Shown here piece by piece: positions 35,331 through 44,689 of a stretch of 56,391 nt of DNA. The notes under the pieces were generated by a model. It was not told where the DNA came from. It saw only the letters and a list, made by a program, of their open reading frames with translations, and made no database searches. Source of the DNA: Chara braunii (taxonomy: Eukaryota; Streptophyta; Charophyceae; Charales; Characeae); NCBI GenBank assembly GCA_003427395.1, contig BFEA01000050.1, forward strand, positions 3,530,465-3,586,855, written 5' to 3'. The first letter of the stretch is position 1. Each line of letters begins with the position of its first letter. A program made the position numbers and the translations under genes.

Positions 35331-36080
35331 CATGAACTCTTTCGATCTGCGCGAACATATCGTCACAAAACCCACCCGCACGCATGCACATGCACACATA
35401 CGTCCCGGCTGCGTGCGCACTCACTGTGTGAATCTGTCGAGTGGAGATGAGCGTGAACCCCGGCGTTAATCATGACGGCACTCTGTTGACCTTTGGGCGT
35501 GTGCTTTGCGTTTGCGAGGGTACTGCGTGGGGTGGCGGGCGCGCCTTTCGAGAAAGGAGAGCGGAAGCGACGTCGAATATGACGTGGACAGCGACTTGGT
35601 AAGAGGAGGGACATGCGAGGGCATGTGGGGTGCGTCGGTGCCAGGAAACGAGCGCGGTGAAGAATGGCTATGCCAGCTATGGCGCTCCAGCTGTGCGGGG
35701 TACTGCTCTTGACGACAGTGGCGGTGCGAGGCTTCCGTCGGGGAGCATCTCCCCAGCAAAAACGCAGAGCGCATCACCAATGCCAGGGCGCCGCTCGTAT
35801 TTGTAGGCGCGCGGGACACGAGGCCCCCTCGGGCCTTCCGTTTCGGATTTCCGTGCAGGGTCCGCACGCTGCCGCGCGGCTGTTTGATCCGCGCATCAAA
35901 CGGTGGCTGCACGTCAAAATTGTCGCGAGGGGGGCCTGGTGCGCGCGATGTGACAAAAAAATTCCCTGCGGGTTAGCCCTTCTCGGATGTCATTGGAAAA
36001 AGGGCCCGTGTTCCGGGCCCCTCGCGTTCGTGTCATCGGGTTCGCGGGCCCCGGTCGAGGGGGTCTCAGGCATCGCGGGG
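35331..36080. other. No convincing gene left of the gap
   Basis: A 313-codon plus-strand frame (35664-36605) contains 78 codons of N. Outside that it is arginine-rich and shows no motif, so I do not call it. Confidence 0.4.
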
Positions 36081-36312
36081 NNNNNNNNNNNNNNNNNNNN
36101 NNNNNNNNNNNNNNNNNNNNNNNNNNNNNNNNNNNNNNNNNNNNNNNNNNNNNNNNNNNNNNNNNNNNNNNNNNNNNNNNNNNNNNNNNNNNNNNNNNNN
36201 NNNNNNNNNNNNNNNNNNNNNNNNNNNNNNNNNNNNNNNNNNNNNNNNNNNNNNNNNNNNNNNNNNNNNNNNNNNNNNNNNNNNNNNNNNNNNNNNNNNN
36301 NNNNNNNNNNNN
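36081..36312. other. Assembly gap (232 N)
   Basis: A run of N of unknown true length inside the giant element. Confidence 1.
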
Positions 36313-37000
36313 TTGGAGGGGTTCGCGGCCATTCGCGTCTCCTGGCTGGCGAGCGGGGTCTGTGGCCGCACGGGGGGACACAGGCGGGTCTTTCCATGGG
36401 GTGCGACGACAGTCTGAGGCTCAGTTGCCTGGGGTCTGGTGCAGCCCATTCGCATTTCAAACCTGACGAGCGCATTCGCGCGCGGCGTCCCGTCAGCGAC
36501 ATCCTCCATCGCCTTTGCTGCTTCGCTGTTGCGCCACGCGGCTGCGGGCGAGGGTGTATGGGTTTCCTCTCGTCGCCAACTGTTTCCCGTCCTTCTGACC
36601 GGTAATGGACTCCAGTTGTGTGCGCTTCGACATCTTGTCTCTGCGTCCTGCGTCAGCAAGTGGCCACCGTCGTCTGCGTTGAGCCCGTGTCGAACGTTTT
36701 GCGCCATCATGTGCGCTTCGTCGTCGTCGAAGAACTGCGCCTCGTCGAAGAACTGTGACCCGTCAAAGAGCTGCGTCGTCGTGTGCGCTGTGCCCTCGTC
36801 AAGGTAAAGTGTTGTTCTGCCTGCCCACGTGTCGGGCGTCAGGCATGTTTGCAGGCGCATGGGAGCAGCCGCGTCGCGCCACCTGTTTGAAGTTGCGGGA
36901 ACGGCGGGAACGGATGTCGGTGACATTGGGCCACATGGTTTCTGTATGCCCCTTTGATTCCCGCTCGTTCTTTCCTCGCGAGCGGCCCCATGATTCTTGC
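36313..37000. other. No convincing gene right of the gap
   Basis: Reading frames on both strands cross this stretch but are continuous only because of the N run on one side and the trinucleotide repeat on the other. Confidence 0.4.
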
Positions 37001-37101
37001 TGCCATCATCATCATCATCATCATCGCCATCATCATCACCATCATCATCACCACCATCATCATCGTCATCATCATCATCATCATTATCATCATCATCATT
37101 G

Positions 37102-37155
<54 letters not shown>

Positions 37156-37535
37156 ACAACATCATCATCAACATCGTCAACGTCATCAACATCATCATCA
37201 TCATCAGCGGCATCGTCGTCGTCATCAAAATCACCACCATCGTCGCCTTCGTCGTCATCGTCATCATCAACATCATCATCATCATCGTCATCATCAACAT
37301 CATCATCATCATCGTCATCATCGTCGTCATCATCATCGTCATCATCATCATCAGCAACATCATCATCAACATCATCATCGTCATCAACATCGTCATCATC
37401 ATCAGCGACATCGTCGTCCAGATCAACATCACCACCGTAATCATCACCATCATTGTCATCATGATGAACATCATCAACAGCATCAACATCAACATCATCG
37501 TCGTCATCACCATCATCATCATTATCATCATGTCG
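37001..37535. repeat. (CAT/ATC)n trinucleotide repeat
   Basis: About 530 bases of CAT/ATC triplets with CGT, CAC and CAA variants. All six frames stay open for long distances, giving poly-Asp, poly-His, poly-Ser, poly-Met and poly-Ile. None is taken as a gene. Confidence 0.95.
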
Positions 37536-38097
37536 TGCCACGTGTCGCAAGTGGCGGGGATGGCGGGAACGGATGACGAAGACATCGGGGCACACGGTTT
37601 CTGTGTCCCATTCTGCTTCTCTGTCATTCGTTCCACGTGTCCCACTCTGCTATTCTCTCATTCGAAGAAAAAGGGTCGTTGATCACAAGCTGAACATTGC
37701 AAAACACTCCCGCGTGGTTGCCATAGTGAACATTGCAATACACTGCCACGTGGTTGTGGCAAACACGAAATCGCCTATTCCCAGCAGAACACGAAACCCC
37801 TTCGAAACACTTCCCTCGCACGTTTGCTGTTCTTATGAAACAGATTAGAGGTTGGTTATCACAACTGCGCCAGCAAGGAAGGACAGTAGTCACGACGGTG
37901 GTGGTGAGCGACAAGCAGGTGCCACACGGGTTGTGCGCGACCAGTGTCGGTATTAAGCGTCGCGCGGTGGCCACGGTGCGAAGGATGTCCGCCGTCCTCG
38001 TGGCGTGCAGTGAGAGGGATGGTATTCATAAACAGGAGGGGGTCATCATTCCATGTTCGTGTTCTCGCCACAACACTTGAGCCTCCCTCCCCGAAGA

Positions 38098-38350
38098 GAC
38101 TATGGAGTCAATCCCGGCAGAGTTGTTATCGTCTCCATCCCGCGCACACAACGTGCACATGATCCACCATAGAGGCCACAGATGTTGAGCGCGCGCTCCT
38201 GGCGCTGGTCGTGAGGGACACGACAGCGCATTCCGTACGACGAATGCCAGGACTGTGCGCGCAACATCTGCGGGCTCCAGAACGAAGAATGCACACGTTG
38301 TGTGCGCGCGATGGAGAACGCCAACGCCGCTCGCTATAATGACGATAGTG
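38098..38350. repeat. Inverted repeat (foldback)
   Basis: CTCCATCCCGCGCACACAAC (about 38138) pairs with GTTGTGTGCGCGCGATGGAG (about 38295). Further inside, CCACAGATGTTGAGCGCGC pairs with GCGCGCAACATCTGCGGG. Weaker pairing may extend outward to about 38040 and 38420. Confidence 0.75.
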
Positions 38351-38447
38351 TTTCTTCGGCGTGCGCGCCGCATGTTTCGTGATGACAACCTCAACATGAA
38401 AACATGGCCTCGTTCAATAACGAACAACCCGGGCGCCTTCAGGAAAC

Positions 38448-38810
38448 GTCTCAGTCATCGGGGCAAGGGGGGTCGCCATTGTGACTGCAAGCGCGAAACC
38501 AACAACAGCCAAACAAAAAACGGCGCGTGGCGTGTTGTTGCCTGGCGAGATGGGAAGTTCGGATCCCGGCGAACTACAGCAATCATGCGCAGTGCTCTCG
38601 CGAAAGCGGCAATCTGTTGCCGTCGCGAGGTCGCAGGGAGAGCACGCGCAGCTATGAAAACAACGCATGATTGCTGTAGTTCGCCAGCATCCGAAGTTCC
38701 CTTTTCGGCAGGCTTTTACACGCGACTCGGCGTTTTTTTTGTTTGGCGGTTGTTGGTTTCGCGTTCGCAGTCACAATGCCATCCCCGGTTGCCCTGATGA
38801 CTAGGTTTTG
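38448..38810. repeat. Inverted repeat (foldback) with about 140-bp arms
   Basis: The left arm is 38448-38590 and the right arm 38665-38810. Clear pairing includes AACTACAGCAATCATGCG with CGCATGATTGCTGTAGTT, GCGCGAAACCAACAACAGCC with GGCGGTTGTTGGTTTCGCG, and GCCATTGTGACTGC with GCAGTCACAATGCC. One palindrome copy lies in each arm. Confidence 0.8.
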
Positions 38811-38869
38811 CGGGACACAGTTTCCAGCTTTCGGGCGTGGGGTCGATAGTTCGGAACGCCCTGCCAGTT

Positions 38870-41800
38870 GTCAGCGTGCGACGAAGTTCGGATCCTGGCG
38901 GACTTCCGATCTGAAGCATGTGAAGTCGCGAGCTGCTCGGATGATTATTGTTGTTTCGACGGCGTCACTGAAATTGCACGCTTACGGTTTGCATGGATCT
39001 TTTCATGCTCCCGGTCGATCAATCAGTTACATGACTGTTCTTTGGGTGGCGTTACCGCAAAAACAATAGTCCTATCAATGGGACCCCAGCAAAAACAAAG
39101 TGTTTCATGCTCTCGGTCGAACGCGGCAACCGATCTCAAGTTCGGATCCGGGCGGACTTCGTGGCTGGCACCCGTTCGTGGTCCCATGATCCTGGCTGTG
39201 AAACCTGCCATTGCCCGAGTGCGAGCTCGCCTTGTCTGCGGTACTAATTGGGGGTCCACCAGCCGTGGTCATTTTTTTTTTGTGTGCTTGCAGTCATTGT
39301 CATCACGGATCACAACATTTGCGACTGGATCGCCGCAAGTGCTCGCTTTGTCGATGAGGAGAATCGGGGTCTATGGGGGTCTATTGGGGGCCGCGCTGCG
39401 CCGATTTCTGACGTGGTGCACCTGCGACAACCATTTCTATTGTGCGTGCTCTCTTGGAACAGACACTTGTGAGCAGCAGCAGGGCCTCCCTGACCATGCA
39501 GCCACGCATAGCGTTCCTTCTGCGCACTTGCACACCCGTCATCCAAATATCCGTCATCCCCCGTGCAAACCGGTTCCTCGCCAGTCCAGCAAGCGCCAAG
39601 TTCGGATCCCGGCGGACTTTGAGGTCCCGCGTAAATTTAACCGCCCTTTTCGACGGTCTCGACTGTCGAGTGTGTTCTGATTACCAGAGGCCTCCGGGTA
39701 CGCAAAACATAAGGCCTGGAGCTTCAAGTGCGAGTTGATGGTGAGAGGACTGTGAGTGCGAAAAATTGCTCACCTTTCTGAGATGCCCTTCGAGGGGTTT
39801 ATGGGGGTTGCCGACGGTGACAGCGGTCGTGTCCCTTGTCGGGTTTCCGTCGATCTTTATTGCCCCCCGAGGGTTTTGACCATCCCGGTGCGCAGATTCT
39901 TGACGCAGACATGCTCGTGTTTCTGCGTGCTGTCCGGTTTGCGCTGTCGCACATCGACGTTACCGGCGCCCGATTAAGTAGTCGGCTTGTCGACTGGACG
40001 AATCGGGGTTTGGAAGGGTTGCAGAGGGGATCTTTCATCAATTTCTACATTTTCCTTGTCTGCGCGGTAGAGATGTCCGAGCTCAATGAACTCTTGCACT
40101 ACTAACTCTGAACGGAACACCGCATGAGCTCGCTTGGACGATGGTGAGAATCGGTGTTTATAGGGGTCAGTTTGGGATCGCGCTGCGCCCAATTTTGTTG
40201 CGGTGCATCCACCACTACCCTTTGATCTGCGCGTGCTATCGTACAACGACAAATTGAGAGCAGCAGAGCCTTCCTTCTGTGCGGCCAAGCATAGCGTTCC
40301 TTGTGTGCACCCACTGGCGCTCCGTTCCACTGACACCGGCCGCGCAAAAACAGGTTCCTTGCTACTCCAGCACCGGCCAAATTCGGATCCCGGCGGACAT
40401 CGAGGCTCCGCGTGAATCTGACCGTTGTTTTCAACGGCTTGGACTTCTCCGTCCGTCTTCAATGTCGGCGGCCTGGTAGTGCGCAAAAATCCTCGCCTTG
40501 TGAGTTGGCCTAAAAGGGGGTTATTGGGGTTGACGACGGTGTCACTGGCCGGGTCCATTTCCGGTGTGTCGTGGATCTTCGTTCATTGCCGCCCCAAAAT
40601 GCGGTCCGCCCGAGCATCGCCTGCTTCTGTGCAAAAGCCATCCGCCCGCTCCAAATGTAGGCGAATCCACCAAGTTCGGATCTTGGCGGACTTTGGGGAA
40701 CGGCTCAAACCTATCGGTCCTTCACATGACGCCTGGAGCTTCGAGTGTGAGTTGATTGCGAGAGGACTGCGGGTGCAAGAAATTGCTCGCCCGCTGAAAT
40801 GCCCTTCAAGGGGTTCATGGGAGTTGCCGAAAATAAGGGACACGGTCGTTGTCATCGTCGGCAACCCCCATAAACCCCTTCAAGGGCATTTATGAAGGCA
40901 AGCAATTTTTCGCACCCACGATCTTTGTTGCCCCCCAAGGTTTTTGACCGTCGCGGTGTGCGGAGTCTTGTCGCAGACATGCTTGTGTTTCTGCGTGATG
41001 TCCGGTTCGCGCTGTCGCACGTCGACGTTCCCGATGCCCGAATCGGGGGTCGCCTTCTCGACTGGCCGAATCAATGTTTGGAAGGGTCGAAGGGGGGATC
41101 TTTCATCCTTTTCTACATCTTTCTTGTCTGTGCAGTGGAGATGTCGGAGTTCGATAAGCTCTTGCACTAGTACCTGTGAATGGAACACCGCACGAGCTCA
41201 CTTAGAAAATGGTGAGAATCGGTGTTTATAGGGGTCAGTTTGGGGTCGCGCTGCGCCGAATTGTGTGCTAGTGCATCCACCACTACCCTTTATTCTGCGC
41301 GTGCTATCGTTCACCGACAACAAAGCCTTCCTTCTGTTCGCCCTAACATAGCGTTCCTTGTGTGCACCCACTGGCGCTACCTTCCACTAACACAGGCCGC
41401 ACGAAAACAGGTTCCTTGCTACTCCAGCACCCGCCAAATTCGGATCCCGGCGAACTTTGAGGCTCCGCGTAAATCTGACCGTTATTTTCAACAGCTTGGA
41501 CTTCCCAGTCCGTCTTCAATGCTGGCGGCCTGGTAATGCGCAAAAGTGCTTGCCTTGTGAGTTGCCCTGAAAGGGGTTTATTGGGGTTGACGACAGTGTC
41601 GCTGGCCGGGTCCATTTCCGGTGTGCGGTGGATCTTCGTTCATCGCCGCCCCCAAATGCGGTGAGGTCGAGCATCGTCTGCTTCTGTGCAAACGCCATCC
41701 ACCCGTTCCAATACCTGCAGCCACGCGAAAACAAGTTACTCGCTGCAGGCAAATCCACCAAGTTCGGATCCTGGCGGACTTTGAGGATCGGCGCAAATCT

Positions 41801-43110
41801 ATCCGTCCTTCGCATGACGCCTGGAGCTTCGAGTGTGAGTTGATTGCGAGAGGACTGCGGGTGCAAGAAATTGCTCGCCCTCTGAAATGCCCTTGAAGGG
41901 GTTCATGGGGGTTGCCGAAAATAAGAGACACGGTCGTTGTCGACGTCTGCAACCCCCATAAACCCCTTCAAGGGCATTTGAGAAGGCGAGCAATTTTTCG
42001 CGCCCACGATCTTTGTTGCCCCCCAAGGGTTTTGACCGTCGCAGTGCGCGGAGTATTGTCGCAGACATGCTTGTGTTTCTGCGTGCTGTGCAGTTTGCGC
42101 TGTCGCACGTCAACGTTCCAGGCGCGCGAGTCGGGGGTCGCCTTGTCAACTGGCCAAATCAATGTTTGGAATGGTTGAAAGGGGGATCTTCCATCCATTT
42201 CTGCATTTTACTTGTCTATGCAGTGGAGATGTCCGAGTTCGATAAGCTCTTGCACTAGTACCTCTGAATGGAACACCGCACGGGCTCGCTTAGACGATGG
42301 TGAGAATCGATGTTTATAGGGGTTAGTTTGGGGTCGCGCTGCGCCGAATTATGTGCTGGTGCATCCACCACTACCCTTTGTTATGCGCGTGCTTTCGGTC
42401 AACGACAACACAACCTTCCTTCTGTGCGCCCAAACATAGCGTTCCTTGTGTGCACCCACTGGCGCTCCCTTCCACTGACACGGGCCGCACGAAAACAGGT
42501 TCCTTGCTACTCCAGCACCCGCCAAATTCAGATCCCGGCGAACTTTGAAGGTCCATGTGAATCTGTCCGTTATTTTCAACAGCTTGGACTTCCCAATCCG
42601 TCTTCAGTGCCGGCGTCCTGGTAGTGCACGAAATTGCTCGCCTTGTGAATTGCCCTAAAAGGGGTTTATTGGGGTTGACGACGGTGTCACTGGCCGGGTC
42701 CATTTGCGGTATGTCGTCGATCTTCGTTGCCCTCCAATAAAAGCAATCGCCGCGATAAGTGTGGTTTGGTTGTTGTCATGCTTTTGCCACGGCGTGCTTT
42801 ACGGTTCGCGCAGTCGGGTGTCGACATTGCGAAGGTGCTGCGGTGTCGAAGCCGCGCAGGCTGCAAAGGCTTTGAGTCCCAACACACAACTTTCGAATCG
42901 ACATGCAGTTACTCGGGGTTTGCGGGGGTCAGCTGAGGGTCATTAAGCCATGTTTTCTTTTGTCTCCTGCCTCTCCTAGCCTTCCGTTCGTTATGACGAT
43001 TGGCCGACAGTTCGTTATGACGATTGACCGACAGTCAGTTTACTGCCACCCGTTGATAACCGGTTGGCCGTCGATTCGAAATCTGCGAAGTTCGGATCCC
43101 GGCGGACTTC
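38870..43110. repeat. Tandem repeat, about 1.07-1.09 kb unit
   Basis: The phrase GAGAATCGGTGTTTATAGGG occurs at 40146 and 41214, with one change at 42301 and a more diverged form at about 39360. Spacings are about 786, 1068 and 1087. The two central units are complete. Each carries two palindrome copies, an inverted repeat around AAATGCCCTT(C/G)AAGGGGTT, and a GCACTAGTACCT-like block. The arms at 40796-40828 and 40861-40892, and again 41884-41915 and 41950-41980, can form hairpins. No coding capacity is apparent. Confidence 0.85.
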
Positions 43111-43349
43111 TGTGGTCCTCGACAGTTCGGTCGTCCCTTGTGCTCGTCTTACTCCTCATAGGACACGTCCTGCTGGGCGCAACATACAAACAAAAATGTG
43201 TCGATAAATTAACAACAAAGATTCACACCTGGCCCGTGGAGTGTCCGGCCCATAACCAAATATCACCGACCACTTGCAGGCAGCGCGGGGTAGACATTTA
43301 TTAATGTGGGCTGCGTTATAGGCTTCCTCATAAAGACTCACCATGCATG

Positions 43350-43690
43350 AGTTCGCAAACTATCGAAGCGATGGCATGTTATATGTTGTCCATACTGGCG
43401 TGGCCCTCGGCGTTATCGAGGGTCTCATTCGACACTCAAGTGTCGGCTGACACGCGCCTTGAGGGACTTGCCTCTCGACGCTAAACAACCGCCAAGACGG
43501 TTGCAGTACCTACCCTCTTCAGCTACCTGCGGGAGCGACGGGTGGGCGGGCCAAGGCTCTTTGTAGCAGCTGAGTTCCATCTGCGGAGGCCTTTAAAAAG
43601 GTCAAGGGGTTTGACTTTGGCAGCTGCTACGGACTTCATCGTCCAACTACAAAACTATAAAAAGCAAAAGGGGGAGGGGTGTCTCCTTTT
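43350..43690 (+). mobile_element. LTR fragment, copy B
   Basis: It is colinear with 10141-10535: GCGATGGCAT, the CTCAAGTGTCGGCTGACA...CTTGAG hairpin (43435-43464), the GTTTGACTTTGG block, GTCCAACTA and a TATA-like CTATAAAAAG (43655-43664). It lies inside the giant element whereas copy A lies in layer 2, so the two are separate insertions of one family. Confidence 0.6.
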
Positions 43691-43954
43691 TCTACTGGGG
43701 AAATTCTGAGCGCCGGAGTCGATGCAAGAAAAATTCGGCTTCCCTTCGGCACATGCATTTCAGGCATTCAAAGGACTTCGATCTCTGCCGAGTTCGAATG
43801 TCAGCACACTTCACATGTCGCAGTTTGTCAAATCGTCCGTGCCACCCAACTGCCAAACCACGCCTTCCATATGCGGCAATTTGGCTGCAGGGGTTGTGAT
43901 CGCCTTCAGACGAGCTCGCCCAGTTCGGCTGTTGCGCTGGGAATCGGCTCTGGG

Positions 43955-43990
43955 GAAGGGAGGGGGGGGTTTGGGGGGGGGCGGGGGGGT
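43955..43990 (+). repeat. G-rich tract (G-quadruplex-capable)
   Basis: Several runs of four or more G are separated by one to three bases. It lies about 700 bases upstream of the transposase-like frame. Confidence 0.7.
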
Positions 43991-44209
43991 TAGCCCTTAC
44001 TTCTATAGTAATCGTGCTTACAGTTTGCTCCGCTGTTTTACAGGGTGTGGGCACGAATTGGAATGACCCGTTCAATCCGCACAAGAGAGCTTAATCGATT
44101 ACGCTGACGGGAATTGCATCCGCTGCACCGACGGTTATATGACGGCGCCAAAGACGGTTGGGCGAACGGCCACATGAACCGGGCTATGGAAACTGAATAA
44201 GTCGTCGAC

Positions 44210-44670
44210 TTGCGTTACCAGCTACAACACCTGGAATTGGCCCTGACGACCTCTTCGGACAGTTCGTCGTTCCAACAGTCCTCTTGGGACAGTTCGTCGT
44301 TCCAACAGTCCGCTGCAGCTTTCCCCAGAAAACGGAGTCTCGCTTTTCGTGAGAGCTTTGGAGGTTGCATCCAACTGCCCACGGAATTCGCAACAACGTC
44401 CGCGGGCGAAGAACCGTCTACCTCCCGGATCGAGTTCCACATTCCTGGAGAGGTGAACCCCACAGCTTTGGCGCACAGCAGTTGCGTGCCGATGGGTGTT
44501 TCTTATGCATCACCTGATGACGAGAGTGAGCGGTTGGTGGCCACTGATTACTCATCTGGACCACAGTCCTCTTCCAGTGGACCTTTCCTTCGCGCTAGCT
44601 CCAGTAGTACGAAGTTGGTTGCCACCGACTACTCTTCGGAGGAACTTTCCACAGCACGGGCGAGTCCAAC
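44210..44670 (+). CDS. Possible upstream exon of the transposase-like gene
   Basis: A Ser-rich open frame carries a duplicated D-SSSFQQS phrase and a duplicated LVATDYSS phrase. It ends at a GTAAGT that matches a 5' splice site (44671). Removing 44671-44733, which ends in GGCAG, would join it in frame to the main transposase frame. A 63-base intron is short. There is no ATG at the start of this frame, and an in-frame TAA lies at 44198, so the true first exon is not established. Confidence 0.35.
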
Positions 44671-44689
44671 GTAAGTGTGAAGTGATGAT

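Larger units (their letters stand above)
23814..43110. repeat. Dispersed short palindrome AAGTTCG-N8-CGAACTT (about 38 copies)
   Basis: A typical copy reads AAGTTCGYCGGGATCCGAAC followed by TT, or its reverse complement. The arms are 7-10 bp and the core is YCGGGATC. Positions by eye: 23814, 24134, 24185, 29138, 29265, 29501, 29720, 29846, 30017, 30395, then 17 copies from 32245 to 33525, then 38554, 38677, 38883, 39137, 39597, 40378, 40673, 41437, 41760, 42523 and 43087. I see none in the retroelement layers outside the giant element, none between 43110 and the right TIR, and none in the first 2.6 kb inside the left TIR. Copies differ mainly in the core, while the arms are better conserved. 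Confidence 0.8.

Noticed and set aside
36066-37595. A 509-codon minus-strand frame rich in Asp, and matching long frames on the other strand
   Set aside because: It is open only because of the CAT trinucleotide repeat and the run of N. Five frames give similar homopolymer proteins and none has a domain.
23814-43110. A CRISPR array or bacterial iteron origin
   Set aside because: Copies are palindromic, irregularly spaced and in both directions, without unique spacers of constant length. The window is clearly eukaryotic.
43679-44066. Short plus-strand frames upstream of the transposase (104 and 114 codons)
   Set aside because: They overlap each other in different frames, run into the G tract, and have no motif.
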